Positions 48,329 to 56,556 of a stretch of DNA of 64,000 nt are shown here, piece by piece (the stretch's first letter is position 1; each line of letters begins with the position of its first letter). Position numbers and translations under genes: made by a program. Under the pieces are notes generated by a model. It saw nothing but the letters and a program-made list of their open reading frames with translations, did no database searches and was not told where the DNA came from. Where the stretch lies: assembly GCA_003116975.1 (NCBI GenBank), contig BGKB01000080.1, forward strand, positions 62,001-126,000. The letters run 5' to 3'. This DNA is from Aurantiochytrium sp. KH105. Taxonomy: Eukaryota; Sar; Bigyra; Thraustochytrida; Thraustochytriidae.

Positions 48329-48780
48329 GATGCCGATGTTTTGGCGTTTCCCTTCCTCTCACGCTCCGCCGCTGCAGGACCTGCTCGCTCGCGCCGTCCG
48401 CGCTGCCGCGTCCGCTCTTCCGAGCACCTCCCTGCCGTCGTCGTGCGCGCCGGTCCCCGCGGCCTCGGACTTGCGGTTCTGCACTGCGCTCGCCGCCACC
48501 AACCAAGCGCCACTTGCGGCAAGTGAAGAAAAGAGATAAAAACGAGAGAAAAACAAAAAAAAGGAAAGCGCACCTTGTAGGCCTATGAATGTGCAGGGGT
48601 AGACCATCCGCGGGACCCCGACGCTCGACCTCAGGCTCGTTCTCGTCCGCTACGAGGAGAGAGAATTGAATGATTCCAGTGCGCTTGTGACGGTATTTGA
48701 CAGGAGCGAGAATTGATGCCGTCTTGCGCAAGAAGGCATAGGTGCAAGACTGGAAAAGGGTATATGCAGAGAGACGCGTT
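48329..48780. other. intergenic region
   Basis: These 452 bp lie between the DDX47 start and the 3' end of the orphan gene, both on the minus strand. The DDX47-proximal half is GC-rich, probably promoter and leader. Nothing coding is supported. Confidence 0.55.
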
Positions 48781-49473
48781 TTAGGCAAAATGGTTCGCGA
48801 TCTCGAGCGTGCCGTCAGCCTTGCGTCGCGCGACGGGGAGGGCAGCGTAGTGAACGACAAGATCGGGGACTTTGCCGGCACGCACGTGCGAGATTTCCTG
48901 GCGAACGCATTCGCCGCCCCCAACGCACAAAACATCTATAGCTCGTACCTGGGCAACGTCGCGGGCCCATTCCAAGGCGCAGATGGATAGATCCAGGTAC
49001 GATGCTGCTCGATGTGCCGAGATCTCAATAATGGCAAAACGGCAGTCTACGTCGTCCAATAGTTCTTGCACAGACTCAAAATCTCCAAGCCGGACCGAGG
49101 AGGCGTCCAAAAAGCTAAAGTTCCCCTTGGCAAGAAAGTCGGCCACTTCGTCCTTCTTACGGTGCGCAACAAAGAGCACATTCGGAGGCATGCAGACGAA
49201 GAGAGCGTCGATTATTGCGCTGAAGCTGTCTGTCGCATGCAAGTCGCCGTCCCAAGTGACGATCATCTTACGATTTTCCGAGACGCACGCCCCAGCGAGC
49301 TCCATGACCTTGCTTTGCACAACTTTGAACACAACCTCGGCATCTTGAATTCCACTTGCGAAGCCTACGAGCCGAACGACCGCCGTATCATTGCGTCCAT
49401 TCTCGTCGTTTGCCTTTTGGGCCTGGACTAATGGTGTTGAGGACCAGGTCGCCCAGGTCAAATTCCCTTCCAT
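48781..49473 (-). CDS. uncharacterised alpha/beta protein
   Basis: The 230-aa product starts MEGNLTWATWSSTPL and shows alternating hydrophobic strands and helices (VVRLVGFASG, RKMIVTWDGD, NVLFVAHRKKDEV, CRFAIIEISA, RAIDVLCVGGG, VPDLVVHYAAL) suggestive of a Rossmann-like or flavodoxin-like alpha/beta fold. There is no signal peptide or membrane helix. I do not recognise the family. Its sequence is moderate in complexity and non-repetitive, and codon use is like its neighbours, which supports a real gene. It is divergent from the mitochondrial bL12 gene. The in-frame extension beyond 49473 reads MCSCVKLF-type sequence and is less likely. Confidence 0.7.
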   Translation of the reverse strand: MEGNLTWATWSSTPLVQAQKANDENGRNDTAVVRLVGFASGIQDAEVVFKVVQSKVMELAGACVSENRKMIVTWDGDLHATDSFSAIIDALFVCMPPNVLFVAHRKKDEVADFLAKGNFSFLDASSVRLGDFESVQELLDDVDCRFAIIEISAHRAASYLDLSICALEWARDVAQVRAIDVLCVGGGECVRQEISHVRAGKVPDLVVHYAALPVARRKADGTLEIANHFA

Positions 49474-49967
49474 GGGCTTTTCCCCTTCCCCCCATAAAAA
49501 CAAACAAAACAACTTTACACAAGAGCACAAAATCGAAGACCACTCGTCGGCCTTTTCCTGCTCCTCGTGCCAGCCCTCCTTGCCCTCCCTCCCTCTCCCG
49601 CCCGCCCGCCCCTTTTCCCCCTCCCGCCAACCTCCCTCCCTCCCTTCTCATACTGCCGCGCCTCTCTCTCTCTCCCAGTCCCCGTCCTCGCCGTGTCCCC
49701 GCCGCGCCGCGCACACCTCCCCGCGCCCCCGGTGTGCACCCGGGGTCGATCTCTGGACGGTCCCGTTTCGCGGGCAGGGGACGGCGGCCGGACCCGCCTT
49801 AAACGCGGGGCGCGAGCGCGTCGCGCGCAAAGGCGAGCGAGCAGGGCGGGGCCGGCGCGTTAAGGCGGCGCGGCGTGCAGCGGCGCAGCGCCAGTCGCGA
49901 GAAGAAGCGCAAAACCACTGCCGAGGTGAGTTGATTTCGCGGCCTGCGCGCGCGGCGCGGGCGCGCG

Positions 49968-50092
49968 GCGGGCGGCGGCGGCGGCGGGCGCGCGGGCGGG
50001 CCTCCGGGGAGGCCCGCGGCGGGAAGCGANGCGGGCGGCGGCGGCGGCGGGCGCGCGGGCGGGCCTCCGGGGAGGCCCGCGGCGGGAAGCGA
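49968..50092. repeat. exact 62-bp tandem duplication around one N
   Basis: Bases 49968-50029 and 50031-50092 are identical by eye, separated only by the N at 50030. The duplicated segment is extreme GC (GCGGGCGGCGGC followed by GGGAAGCGA). The pattern fits two overlapping contig ends joined without collapsing. Confidence 0.9.
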
Positions 50093-50284
50093 GCCCGCGC
50101 GAACCCCGTCTCCGCGCAGCCTGGCCGAGAGCCGTGCGCGCCCTGCGGCCGAGGCGGCGGAGAAAAGGAGATGGAGGGCTTTTGACGCACGCAGCGAGGG
50201 GACGCCGGCGCTCGTGCTCGTGCTCGTGCTCGTGCTTGAGCTTGAGCTTGAGCTGATGGTGGTGGTGTTGGTGGTGATAGTAGT

Positions 50285-50370
50285 GATGCAGCTGCTCGAG
50301 CTGCTGCTTGAGCTGCTGCTTGAGCTGCTGCTTGAGCTGCTGCTTGAGCTGCTACTTGAGCTGCTGCTGG
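50285..50370. repeat. 12-bp minisatellite (GAGCTGCTGCTT)n
   Basis: About six near-perfect copies of GAGCTGCTGCTT lie about 230 bp upstream of the bL12m start. Preceding GCTCGT and TTGAGC repeats extend the low-complexity tract to about 50210. Confidence 0.88.
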
Positions 50371-50599
50371 CGAGGAAAGACAGCCGGACCTCGAGCGCTG
50401 TGCAAAAATGCGAGAGAATGAGGATGCGCGAGGGCCGGAGAAGAAGAAGAAGTTGACTGACGACGAAGCGATTACGACACGAATCAAATCGAATTGAACC
50501 CATATTGAATCAAATTGGGTTGGATCACGTCGCGTCGCATCGAATTACATTGGACGCAGATCGAAACCCGAAGGAAACAAACAAGGACACAAACCGACC

Positions 50600-51151
50600 A
50601 TGCTCGGGAGCCTGCGTCATGGTGCCGTGGCCGCCGTCCGGCGGCAGCGGCAAAACGTAGTCGTCCGGCAGTCCGTCCAGGCCGCTTGGGCGCGCGGCTT
50701 CTCGGATGCCGCAGAAGCCCCCAAGGAGGTGAGCCCCGCCGTTGCAAAGATCGTGGACGACATCGTCGCCCTTAACCTCCTCGAGGTGTCCGAGCTCGTC
50801 GAGCAACTCAACACGCGCCTCAACTTGCCCGATATGCCCGCCGGTGGCATGATGATGCCCATGGGCGCCATGCCCGCCATGGGAGGCGCGGCAAGTGCCG
50901 ATGCCGCCGAGGAGGCTGCCCCTGTGGAGGAGATCAAGCCCATCGTAAACATCCAGCTCGACTCCTTTGACGCTAGCGGCAAGATCAAGATTATCAAGGA
51001 GGTCAAGAACCTCGCCGGTCTCGGCCTCAAGGAGGCCAAGGCCGCCGTCGAGGGCGCCCCGGGCGTCATCATGTCCGACATCAAGCGCGAGGAGGCTGAG
51101 GAGATCATCAAGACCCTTGAGGGCCTCGGCGCCAAGGCCTCGATGGTTTAA
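50600..51151 (+). CDS. MRPL12: mitochondrial ribosomal protein bL12m (L7/L12)
   Basis: The 183-aa product forms the ribosomal stalk that recruits translation GTPases. The first 35 residues are Arg/Ala-rich without acids (MLGSLRHGAVAAVRRQRQ), a typical mitochondrial presequence. The N-terminal dimerisation helix (about 44-75) with VALNLLEVSELVEQLN is followed by a Met/Gly/Ala-rich hinge (about 78-105). The conserved C-terminal domain (about 112-183) has the family core IKIIKEVKNLAGLGLKEAKAAVEGAP and the KREEAEEIIKTLEGLGAKASM end. It looks complete. The ATG at 50600 gives the presequence. Confidence 0.96.
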   Translation: MLGSLRHGAVAAVRRQRQNVVVRQSVQAAWARGFSDAAEAPKEVSPAVAKIVDDIVALNLLEVSELVEQLNTRLNLPDMPAGGMMMPMGAMPAMGGAASADAAEEAAPVEEIKPIVNIQLDSFDASGKIKIIKEVKNLAGLGLKEAKAAVEGAPGVIMSDIKREEAEEIIKTLEGLGAKASMV

Positions 51152-51446
51152 AATGTCGGTCCTATTCATATAAGCGCAAAAAAACTACTGACTGCCTGTC
51201 TGCCTTGTCTTTTCCTTCGTGTCTTGAGCTTTCGCTCTTTCCATTTTATCCCTTTTCTTTCCTCCTTTTCATATTTCGTTCGAGCGCGCATCCCCTCCTC
51301 ACAAGGAAAAGGGATAAGGGAAAACAAAAAGCAGCAACTAGCCAATTCGCGGGGCCTTGGAAAGCTGGCCAATCGCATCGCCCGCAACCATACGGTTCGC
51401 GCTCTCGGCTTGTGAACTGCCGGCCGGTTCCGTGGTGCGTCTCACG

Positions 51447-54107
51447 CTACTTTTCGCATTGCGCGTAAAGCCGAGTGAGCGAACCCTCGACAGAGCGCTG
51501 GAGGCTCGATGTGATTTCGCGAATCCATTTCTTTGGCGCCTTGTCACCTTCAGCATCGTCATCCGACATGCTCAAGTACATTTTCAGGAACTTGGGCAAA
51601 ACATTGTCTTCAATGCAACGCTTGACTTGAGTACGGTCCACTTTGACACGGCATTGAATAGCTTTGCCACACTTTCTTCTTTTCCCCAGATCTGTGCTGG
51701 CTGTACGATGGCTTCCTCCCCGCTGCAACGCGAGCACGCTCTCGGAGCTGTTCAAAACTTCCTGCGTCTCCTGTACGACCGTCACATTCACCGTCGGGCT
51801 TACCACGTGCAAAGCCAGCCGCGGCGCTGGCCTACGCTGGTTCTGTTGCTGCTTCGCGACCTCGTGCTCAAAGTCTTCGAGACGCGCAAGAAGCGCTTCC
51901 CGCAGTGAACGCGACTTGCCAGCGCCAGAGTCGGCGCCCAAGATCTCCCGGAGCTGAGCCTGCTCGGCATTGAGGTTTGCGTACGCCTGTCTGACGTGCT
52001 CAAGCTGGGCTTCCAGCGAATGCACTTTCGCCTCCGAGTCCTTCACCGCCGAGCGAGCTCGCGCCTGGACATCATGATTGGCATGTACGAGAGATTTCAA
52101 GTCCTCCTTTTCTGCCAACACGCGCGCAAGAGTCGCCTTATTTTCGAGCAGCTCGGCGCCCACCTTGTCGATCGAGCTTGACTTGGCCTTCCAGGCAGCA
52201 ACCTCGGCGGAAAGCTCGTGGTGTCGGGCCATTGCATGTTCGCAATCACGGCCAAGTGCTTCCGTTTGCATTTCTGCTGCGCGCGCCTCTTGTGCTGCGC
52301 GCTCAAGGCGTCCATGCAGGTCATACACTTCCTTTTCGTACTGTCGCGCCAGTTCTTCGTCCTTGGCTCCCCTGGACTCAAGCTCTCGCACCCGCTGCTC
52401 CAGCTGTGCAATGCGTTTAAGATTGCCTTCTTCCGAACGTTCCGCCTCGACAATCTTGGCATTTAGCTCTTGGACGCGAATGCTCACCGTGCTGAAGCGT
52501 TTGCGAAGTTGCGATAGCTCGGCATCTCGCTTCTTGATGGCTTGCGCTGAGGTGCTAGCCTCTAGCGATGCTTCCTCGGCCTTGGCGTCAGCACGTTTCA
52601 ACATGACCTTGAGGTATTCCGTGTGTACGTCAAGCTCGTCTGCTTCGAGAGTACTGCTTGGTGGCGTTGACCCTGCCTTCTTCTTGCGTGGCTTTCGTGG
52701 ACCTTGCTTTGCACCGGATGTCGGCAGTGACGTTTTTCTTTGGTTTCTGCCTCCGCTTGTGCTGGTGCTGGTGCCGGTGCTAGCGCTTGTCCCCGAAGAT
52801 GGAGCTGTTCGGGGACGTTCGAGCGTTGACGCCTCGACGTGGCCTCTTTTTAGCGCGCTGTCTCTGGTCGTTGGGCGAGGTACGGCGTCGGAATCTCGCC
52901 CCAGAGACGTTGCAGATGCAGATGCAGATGTAGATGCTACTTCTGACATGGATCTGGGAGGCAGCTGCACCTCTTGCACCTGATGTTGAGCGTCCGTTGT
53001 CCCCGTGTCTTCACTTGTCCAGCCGTCGGGCATCGACTGCGCAGCCATTTGAGACTTTGACGGTGTGGAATATTGTCCCTGAAGATGCTTACGTCGCTTG
53101 TTCTTCTCTTTTTCGAGCTCAAGGTCGAGATGTAATTTCTTTGCCAAGTCTGTTTTGGCTTTGAGCTGCTCGCGAAGACGATTCGCCTGGCCCGAGTCTC
53201 GCGCGATGCGCTGTTGCATGAGCGAGATCATCTTCGACTGTCGTTCGATTTTGGTCTTGTACGCGTCTTCTGCGGACTGCGTTCGAGACTTTTCTGCTCG
53301 CGCAACTACAATTTCTCTTTGGAGGGCCTGCACCATGCCTTTTGCCACTTGAAGATCGCGCTCATGCTGAACAAGCCGCAACGGGGTATCTTGACCCAAG
53401 ATATCTTCGTCATTGCTGCAGGAGGAAGAAGCACTAGACATCATCGACCACGCGTTGCCCGATCCTGCTGCTCCCGCTGGTCCAGCTCCTGACGACGACG
53501 ATGATGACGTTGACGTTGACATTGATGATGTTGATGATGATGGTGGAAGTTTTGCTGAGGCAGGAAAATGTGAAGAAGAAGAAGAAGATGCTGATGATGA
53601 AGAAGATGAAGAGTGAGAGTGAGACATGTCGTTTCGTCGCTGCTTTGGCTGGATCACCGTCCGAAAATTGCCACCGCTCACGGTCCCGCGACGGTGCTTG
53701 CCCCGGAGATTTTCAACAAAAGCTCGGCGCAACTCGACGACTTCTTCCCGCAACATTTCATTTTCATCAGCTAAAAGTTCATTGTAGCTGGCGGAATGTG
53801 GCCGCCTCGAGTCGTCTTCGACGCGCGCGTCCAATTCAGGCCCGTCCTCCCGGTTCTTCATGTCCGCAAGGTTCACATGATGTTGCGGCTCACTTCGTGC
53901 ACCGAAGGATGCCTCGCTTGCAGCGCCTTGCGAGAGAGTGCTCATGGCACTGTGAGGTCTCGCGAGTGCTTTTCGCACAAGAAGCGGTTGCCGTTCGCCC
54001 ATTGACGCGTCAGCGCCCTCTGGCACGAGGGGTGTTGACGCACCAAGGAGACCATCCTGCGATGGAAGGGGTGGCAGGGGCTTCTTTAGCGACGTGGCGG
54101 CGAGCAT
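51447..54107 (-). CDS. large coiled-coil protein with Ser-rich spacer, function unknown
   Basis: The 886-aa product has a disordered N-terminal part (about 1-240) with a poly-Ser spacer (about 160-205). A coiled coil begins near residue 245 and, after a Ser/Thr/Pro-rich interruption (about 345-480), continues as a long coiled coil (about 485-790) with blocks LEADELDVHTEYLKVML, ELSQLRKRFSTVSIRVQELNAKIVEAE and YEKEVYDLHGRLERAAQE. A final globular-looking segment (about 825-886) reads CIEDNVLPKFLKMYLSMSDDD and IREITSSLQRSVEGSL. The layout suggests a cytoskeletal, centrosomal or Golgi tethering protein, but no family is recognised. The start ATG is at 54105-54107. Confidence 0.78.
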   Translation of the reverse strand: MLAATSLKKPLPPLPSQDGLLGASTPLVPEGADASMGERQPLLVRKALARPHSAMSTLSQGAASEASFGARSEPQHHVNLADMKNREDGPELDARVEDDSRRPHSASYNELLADENEMLREEVVELRRAFVENLRGKHRRGTVSGGNFRTVIQPKQRRNDMSHSHSSSSSSSASSSSSSHFPASAKLPPSSSTSSMSTSTSSSSSSGAGPAGAAGSGNAWSMMSSASSSCSNDEDILGQDTPLRLVQHERDLQVAKGMVQALQREIVVARAEKSRTQSAEDAYKTKIERQSKMISLMQQRIARDSGQANRLREQLKAKTDLAKKLHLDLELEKEKNKRRKHLQGQYSTPSKSQMAAQSMPDGWTSEDTGTTDAQHQVQEVQLPPRSMSEVASTSASASATSLGRDSDAVPRPTTRDSALKRGHVEASTLERPRTAPSSGTSASTGTSTSTSGGRNQRKTSLPTSGAKQGPRKPRKKKAGSTPPSSTLEADELDVHTEYLKVMLKRADAKAEEASLEASTSAQAIKKRDAELSQLRKRFSTVSIRVQELNAKIVEAERSEEGNLKRIAQLEQRVRELESRGAKDEELARQYEKEVYDLHGRLERAAQEARAAEMQTEALGRDCEHAMARHHELSAEVAAWKAKSSSIDKVGAELLENKATLARVLAEKEDLKSLVHANHDVQARARSAVKDSEAKVHSLEAQLEHVRQAYANLNAEQAQLREILGADSGAGKSRSLREALLARLEDFEHEVAKQQQNQRRPAPRLALHVVSPTVNVTVVQETQEVLNSSESVLALQRGGSHRTASTDLGKRRKCGKAIQCRVKVDRTQVKRCIEDNVLPKFLKMYLSMSDDDAEGDKAPKKWIREITSSLQRSVEGSLTRLYAQCEK

Positions 54108-54497
54108 GGCGTCTTCCGCACTTGCGAACCTTCTGCATCCAAGGTGCCTTCGCCTTGGATCGGTCGAAGGTAGTCTGGAGAGCCACCGTCATCACCCAAG
54201 CATCCATCTATCCGTCCATCCATATCAGCCTCTTGCTCTTCTCGTACAGTTGGGTGCACACATTGCAAACGAAAAAAAAAATCGAGCCAAGCCTTGCGAG
54301 GTTGCGACCAACGAAAAAAAAAGGGATTTTAAAAACAAAAAATCAAGAGATCGCTTGACGCGCGAACGGGCGCGCGTACGCGCGCGTGCGAATGCTGCAT
54401 TGCTGTTTCGCGCGCATCACTCTTACATTGCCCGGCATCTGTTCGCCAGAGCGCGGCATGTATCGTCGAACGAATGTCTCGACTGACCCAAGACCTA
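54108..54497. other. intergenic region
   Basis: These 390 bp between two minus-strand genes include A-rich tracts near 54270-54350 and a CG-rich dinucleotide-like run at 54361-54390. I see no gene. Confidence 0.55.
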
Positions 54498-56252
54498 CTA
54501 GGCGTTGCCTATGGTATTTATGAGCCGTTGCCGAAAGAGGGATGAGGATGATGATGAGGAGGAGGACTGATCCGCTTCGTTGCCTTTATCATCGAGGTGT
54601 GCGCGGGTACCGTTTGAGGCAGTCTTCGTGGAGGCATTCTTGAGGGTGGTCGTCTTTGTCAATTTGAAAAGCATCTTACAAAAGGCCTGCAGCGATGCCG
54701 GGGAAGCTGGCAAGCCGGACAAACTTCCGTCGCCTCCAGTGTTAATTTGCAAGTTACACTGTCGCAAATAGGTCTGTGTGGCGCGTAGCTTGAGGTGCTC
54801 AAAGGGGTCGCATGCCAAATGCACACGCCCGCGGCAGTACGAGGGTGGATTTTTCGCGCAAAAGGAATTATCGCGCCAGCGCTGCGCCGCGTTGCAGTAC
54901 CACGGAATTTCTTGGAAGGCTGAGGCATAGCGGTGCTGCGTTGCATTGTACCAATTCGCGGCGAGACCAAGAATAAAGGCGCCTCCGTCATCGGAGCGGG
55001 CTTGACCGCGCCACAAATCAGCAGAGACGCCGAGGTGAAATGTCCAGAGATCTCCAGACGTTCCAGAGATCCTCCGCCACACTTGAGCCCCGGCTTCATC
55101 ATGCTGAAATTGCCACGGAAGCCACATGCCCCACGGACGCATGCCCACAGGATGCCAAAGTTTTCGAATCGGGCGCGGAAGACGACCTTTTTGGAAAAAG
55201 AAACAATCGTTTCCCGGATGCGACTCACCCGTAAGCTCCAGCTGCCGTTGTAATCGTTGCCAAATTGGAACTTGGAGACCTGCATTTGTGTAGAGACCAC
55301 GGAGAGCTAGGTTGACCGCTTGTTCTGGTAGATTCACTCGCGTAATCGTGCCGGCGAGCGGAAGAAATCGTTGCGTTTCGCGTCTATATTCGTACAATGC
55401 AGCCTCTACCTGATGGGGGGTCGCCGCGGGATTGATCGAGGTCAGACCTGTCAATTCGCATGCGCCAACCCGTTTTTCGAATGCCGCGCCCAGATACGTG
55501 GAAAAGAGATCCTTTGCACCGGCTTCGCGAGAGCCGACGCCAACGTTGGCCCACCATTCGGCAGCGTCTGCAAAACAGAGCGCTTGCGCAAGCTCGCAGG
55601 AAGTTGGGGCTTGCATGCTGTAGAGACAATCGCGAAACATTTTTGCAGCATCTTGCAGACCCAACCGAGTTGCTTCTAAAGTTGGGAAGTGGTGCTCGCC
55701 AATCAAACGTGCAAGGCGAAGATAAAAGTCATTTGCAAGGCCTATGTCCGCGTTCGTGTACAAGATCCATGGTGAAGAGGCGAGGGCGTCTGCTTTTGCA
55801 AAAATTTCGCCGACCGCTGGTACACTATATCCTGCAATATTCTGCACGGGTTGCTCGAGAAGAATCGTTTTGTGCGGACGCAAGAGTCCTGAGGCAGAGG
55901 ACTCGTCTTGGGGGATTACCATATTGATCCACTCGATTTTCGTGCCGGGCAGTTTGTCTTCAGCAAATCGTGCTGCTTCTGCCCAGCTTTGTTGGATGAT
56001 GTGAGCTTCGCGGCGTCCATCTTCTGTTTGTGGCGCAAATGTCGAAAACACGTGCGTGATGCGCAAGCCCGCCAACGTATTGCTCGTCTCCCAAGGGCTC
56101 TGTCCGTTTGTCGGAGTTATACAGGCGAGAACAAGGACGCATGAGAAGGAGAAAGAGAGAAGCGCAATTGGTAGTGACGACGCGTGCTTCATGTGGGGCG
56201 CGAGAGCGCGTGACCAGCTTGTGCGCGTGCCCTGCGCGAGCACCGACGCCAT
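54498..56252 (-). CDS. glycosyltransferase-like secretory-pathway protein
   Basis: The 584-aa product has an N-terminal hydrophobic segment (about 27-46, SLPIALLSFSFSCVLVLACI), suitable as a signal peptide or signal anchor, and an otherwise soluble lumenal part. The segment SSPWILYTNADIGLANDFY (about 155-175) resembles a GT-A nucleotide-sugar binding strand with an acidic turn, and the CREPEP-like metal or acceptor regions are not obvious. Several cysteine-bearing segments (YCNAAQRWRDNSFC, YCRGRVHLAC, LRQCNLQI) suggest disulfides. The C-terminal tail is Ser/Thr/Asn-rich. A Golgi or ER glycosyltransferase is my best guess; identity is not proven. ATG 56250-56252. Confidence 0.65.
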   Translation of the reverse strand: MASVLAQGTRTSWSRALAPHMKHASSLPIALLSFSFSCVLVLACITPTNGQSPWETSNTLAGLRITHVFSTFAPQTEDGRREAHIIQQSWAEAARFAEDKLPGTKIEWINMVIPQDESSASGLLRPHKTILLEQPVQNIAGYSVPAVGEIFAKADALASSPWILYTNADIGLANDFYLRLARLIGEHHFPTLEATRLGLQDAAKMFRDCLYSMQAPTSCELAQALCFADAAEWWANVGVGSREAGAKDLFSTYLGAAFEKRVGACELTGLTSINPAATPHQVEAALYEYRRETQRFLPLAGTITRVNLPEQAVNLALRGLYTNAGLQVPIWQRLQRQLELTGESHPGNDCFFFQKGRLPRPIRKLWHPVGMRPWGMWLPWQFQHDEAGAQVWRRISGTSGDLWTFHLGVSADLWRGQARSDDGGAFILGLAANWYNATQHRYASAFQEIPWYCNAAQRWRDNSFCAKNPPSYCRGRVHLACDPFEHLKLRATQTYLRQCNLQINTGGDGSLSGLPASPASLQAFCKMLFKLTKTTTLKNASTKTASNGTRAHLDDKGNEADQSSSSSSSSSLFRQRLINTIGNA

Positions 56253-56556
56253 GATCTTCGGGTCGATCCTGCAAGCGCGGTTTGATTATGTATCATCCTC
56301 GTTCTCTCTGCCGCGCACCCCACCGCGCGCCCACATGTTCGCGGACGTCCTTACAACCGGCGAGGTTTGATCATGCTCATTTTCTCTGCAGGACACCCCT
56401 GCGCGCGCCCACATGTTCGCGAGCTTCATCACGAGAATTCTTGCTTTGCATTGCTTTGCATTGCTTGAAGGCGCAAGTAAAACTATATACAATCATCACG
56501 AACAAAGCAAAGCAATCGATCTTCCTTTTCGACACATTTTCAGAAAGTAATACCTA
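56253..56556. other. intergenic region with diverged tandem duplication
   Basis: These 304 bp between two minus-strand genes contain an imperfect direct repeat: about 56278-56346 and 56362-56431. Both copies carry GGTTTGAT..ATG, a TTCTCTCTGC-like segment and CGCGCGCCCACATGTTCGCG. Confidence 0.7.
56278..56431. repeat. imperfect direct repeat, about 70 bp twice
   Basis: Two diverged copies share the core CGCGCGCCCACATGTTCGCG and an upstream GGTTTGAT block, offset by about 85 bp. They lie upstream of the glycosyltransferase-like gene start. Confidence 0.75.

Larger units (their letters stand above)
49474..50599. promoter_or_regulatory. divergent intergenic region with N, tandem duplication and minisatellite
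   Basis: These 1.1 kb between the orphan gene and bL12m are very GC-rich. They contain the single N at 50030, an exact 62-bp duplication around it, and a 12-bp minisatellite at about 50285-50370. Pyrimidine-rich DNA lies at 49555-49735. No gene is supported. Confidence 0.6.

Noticed and set aside
50214-50456. Leu/Val/Glu-rich frame upstream of bL12m
   Set aside because: It is only the translation of the GAGCTGCTGCTT minisatellite and its neighbours.
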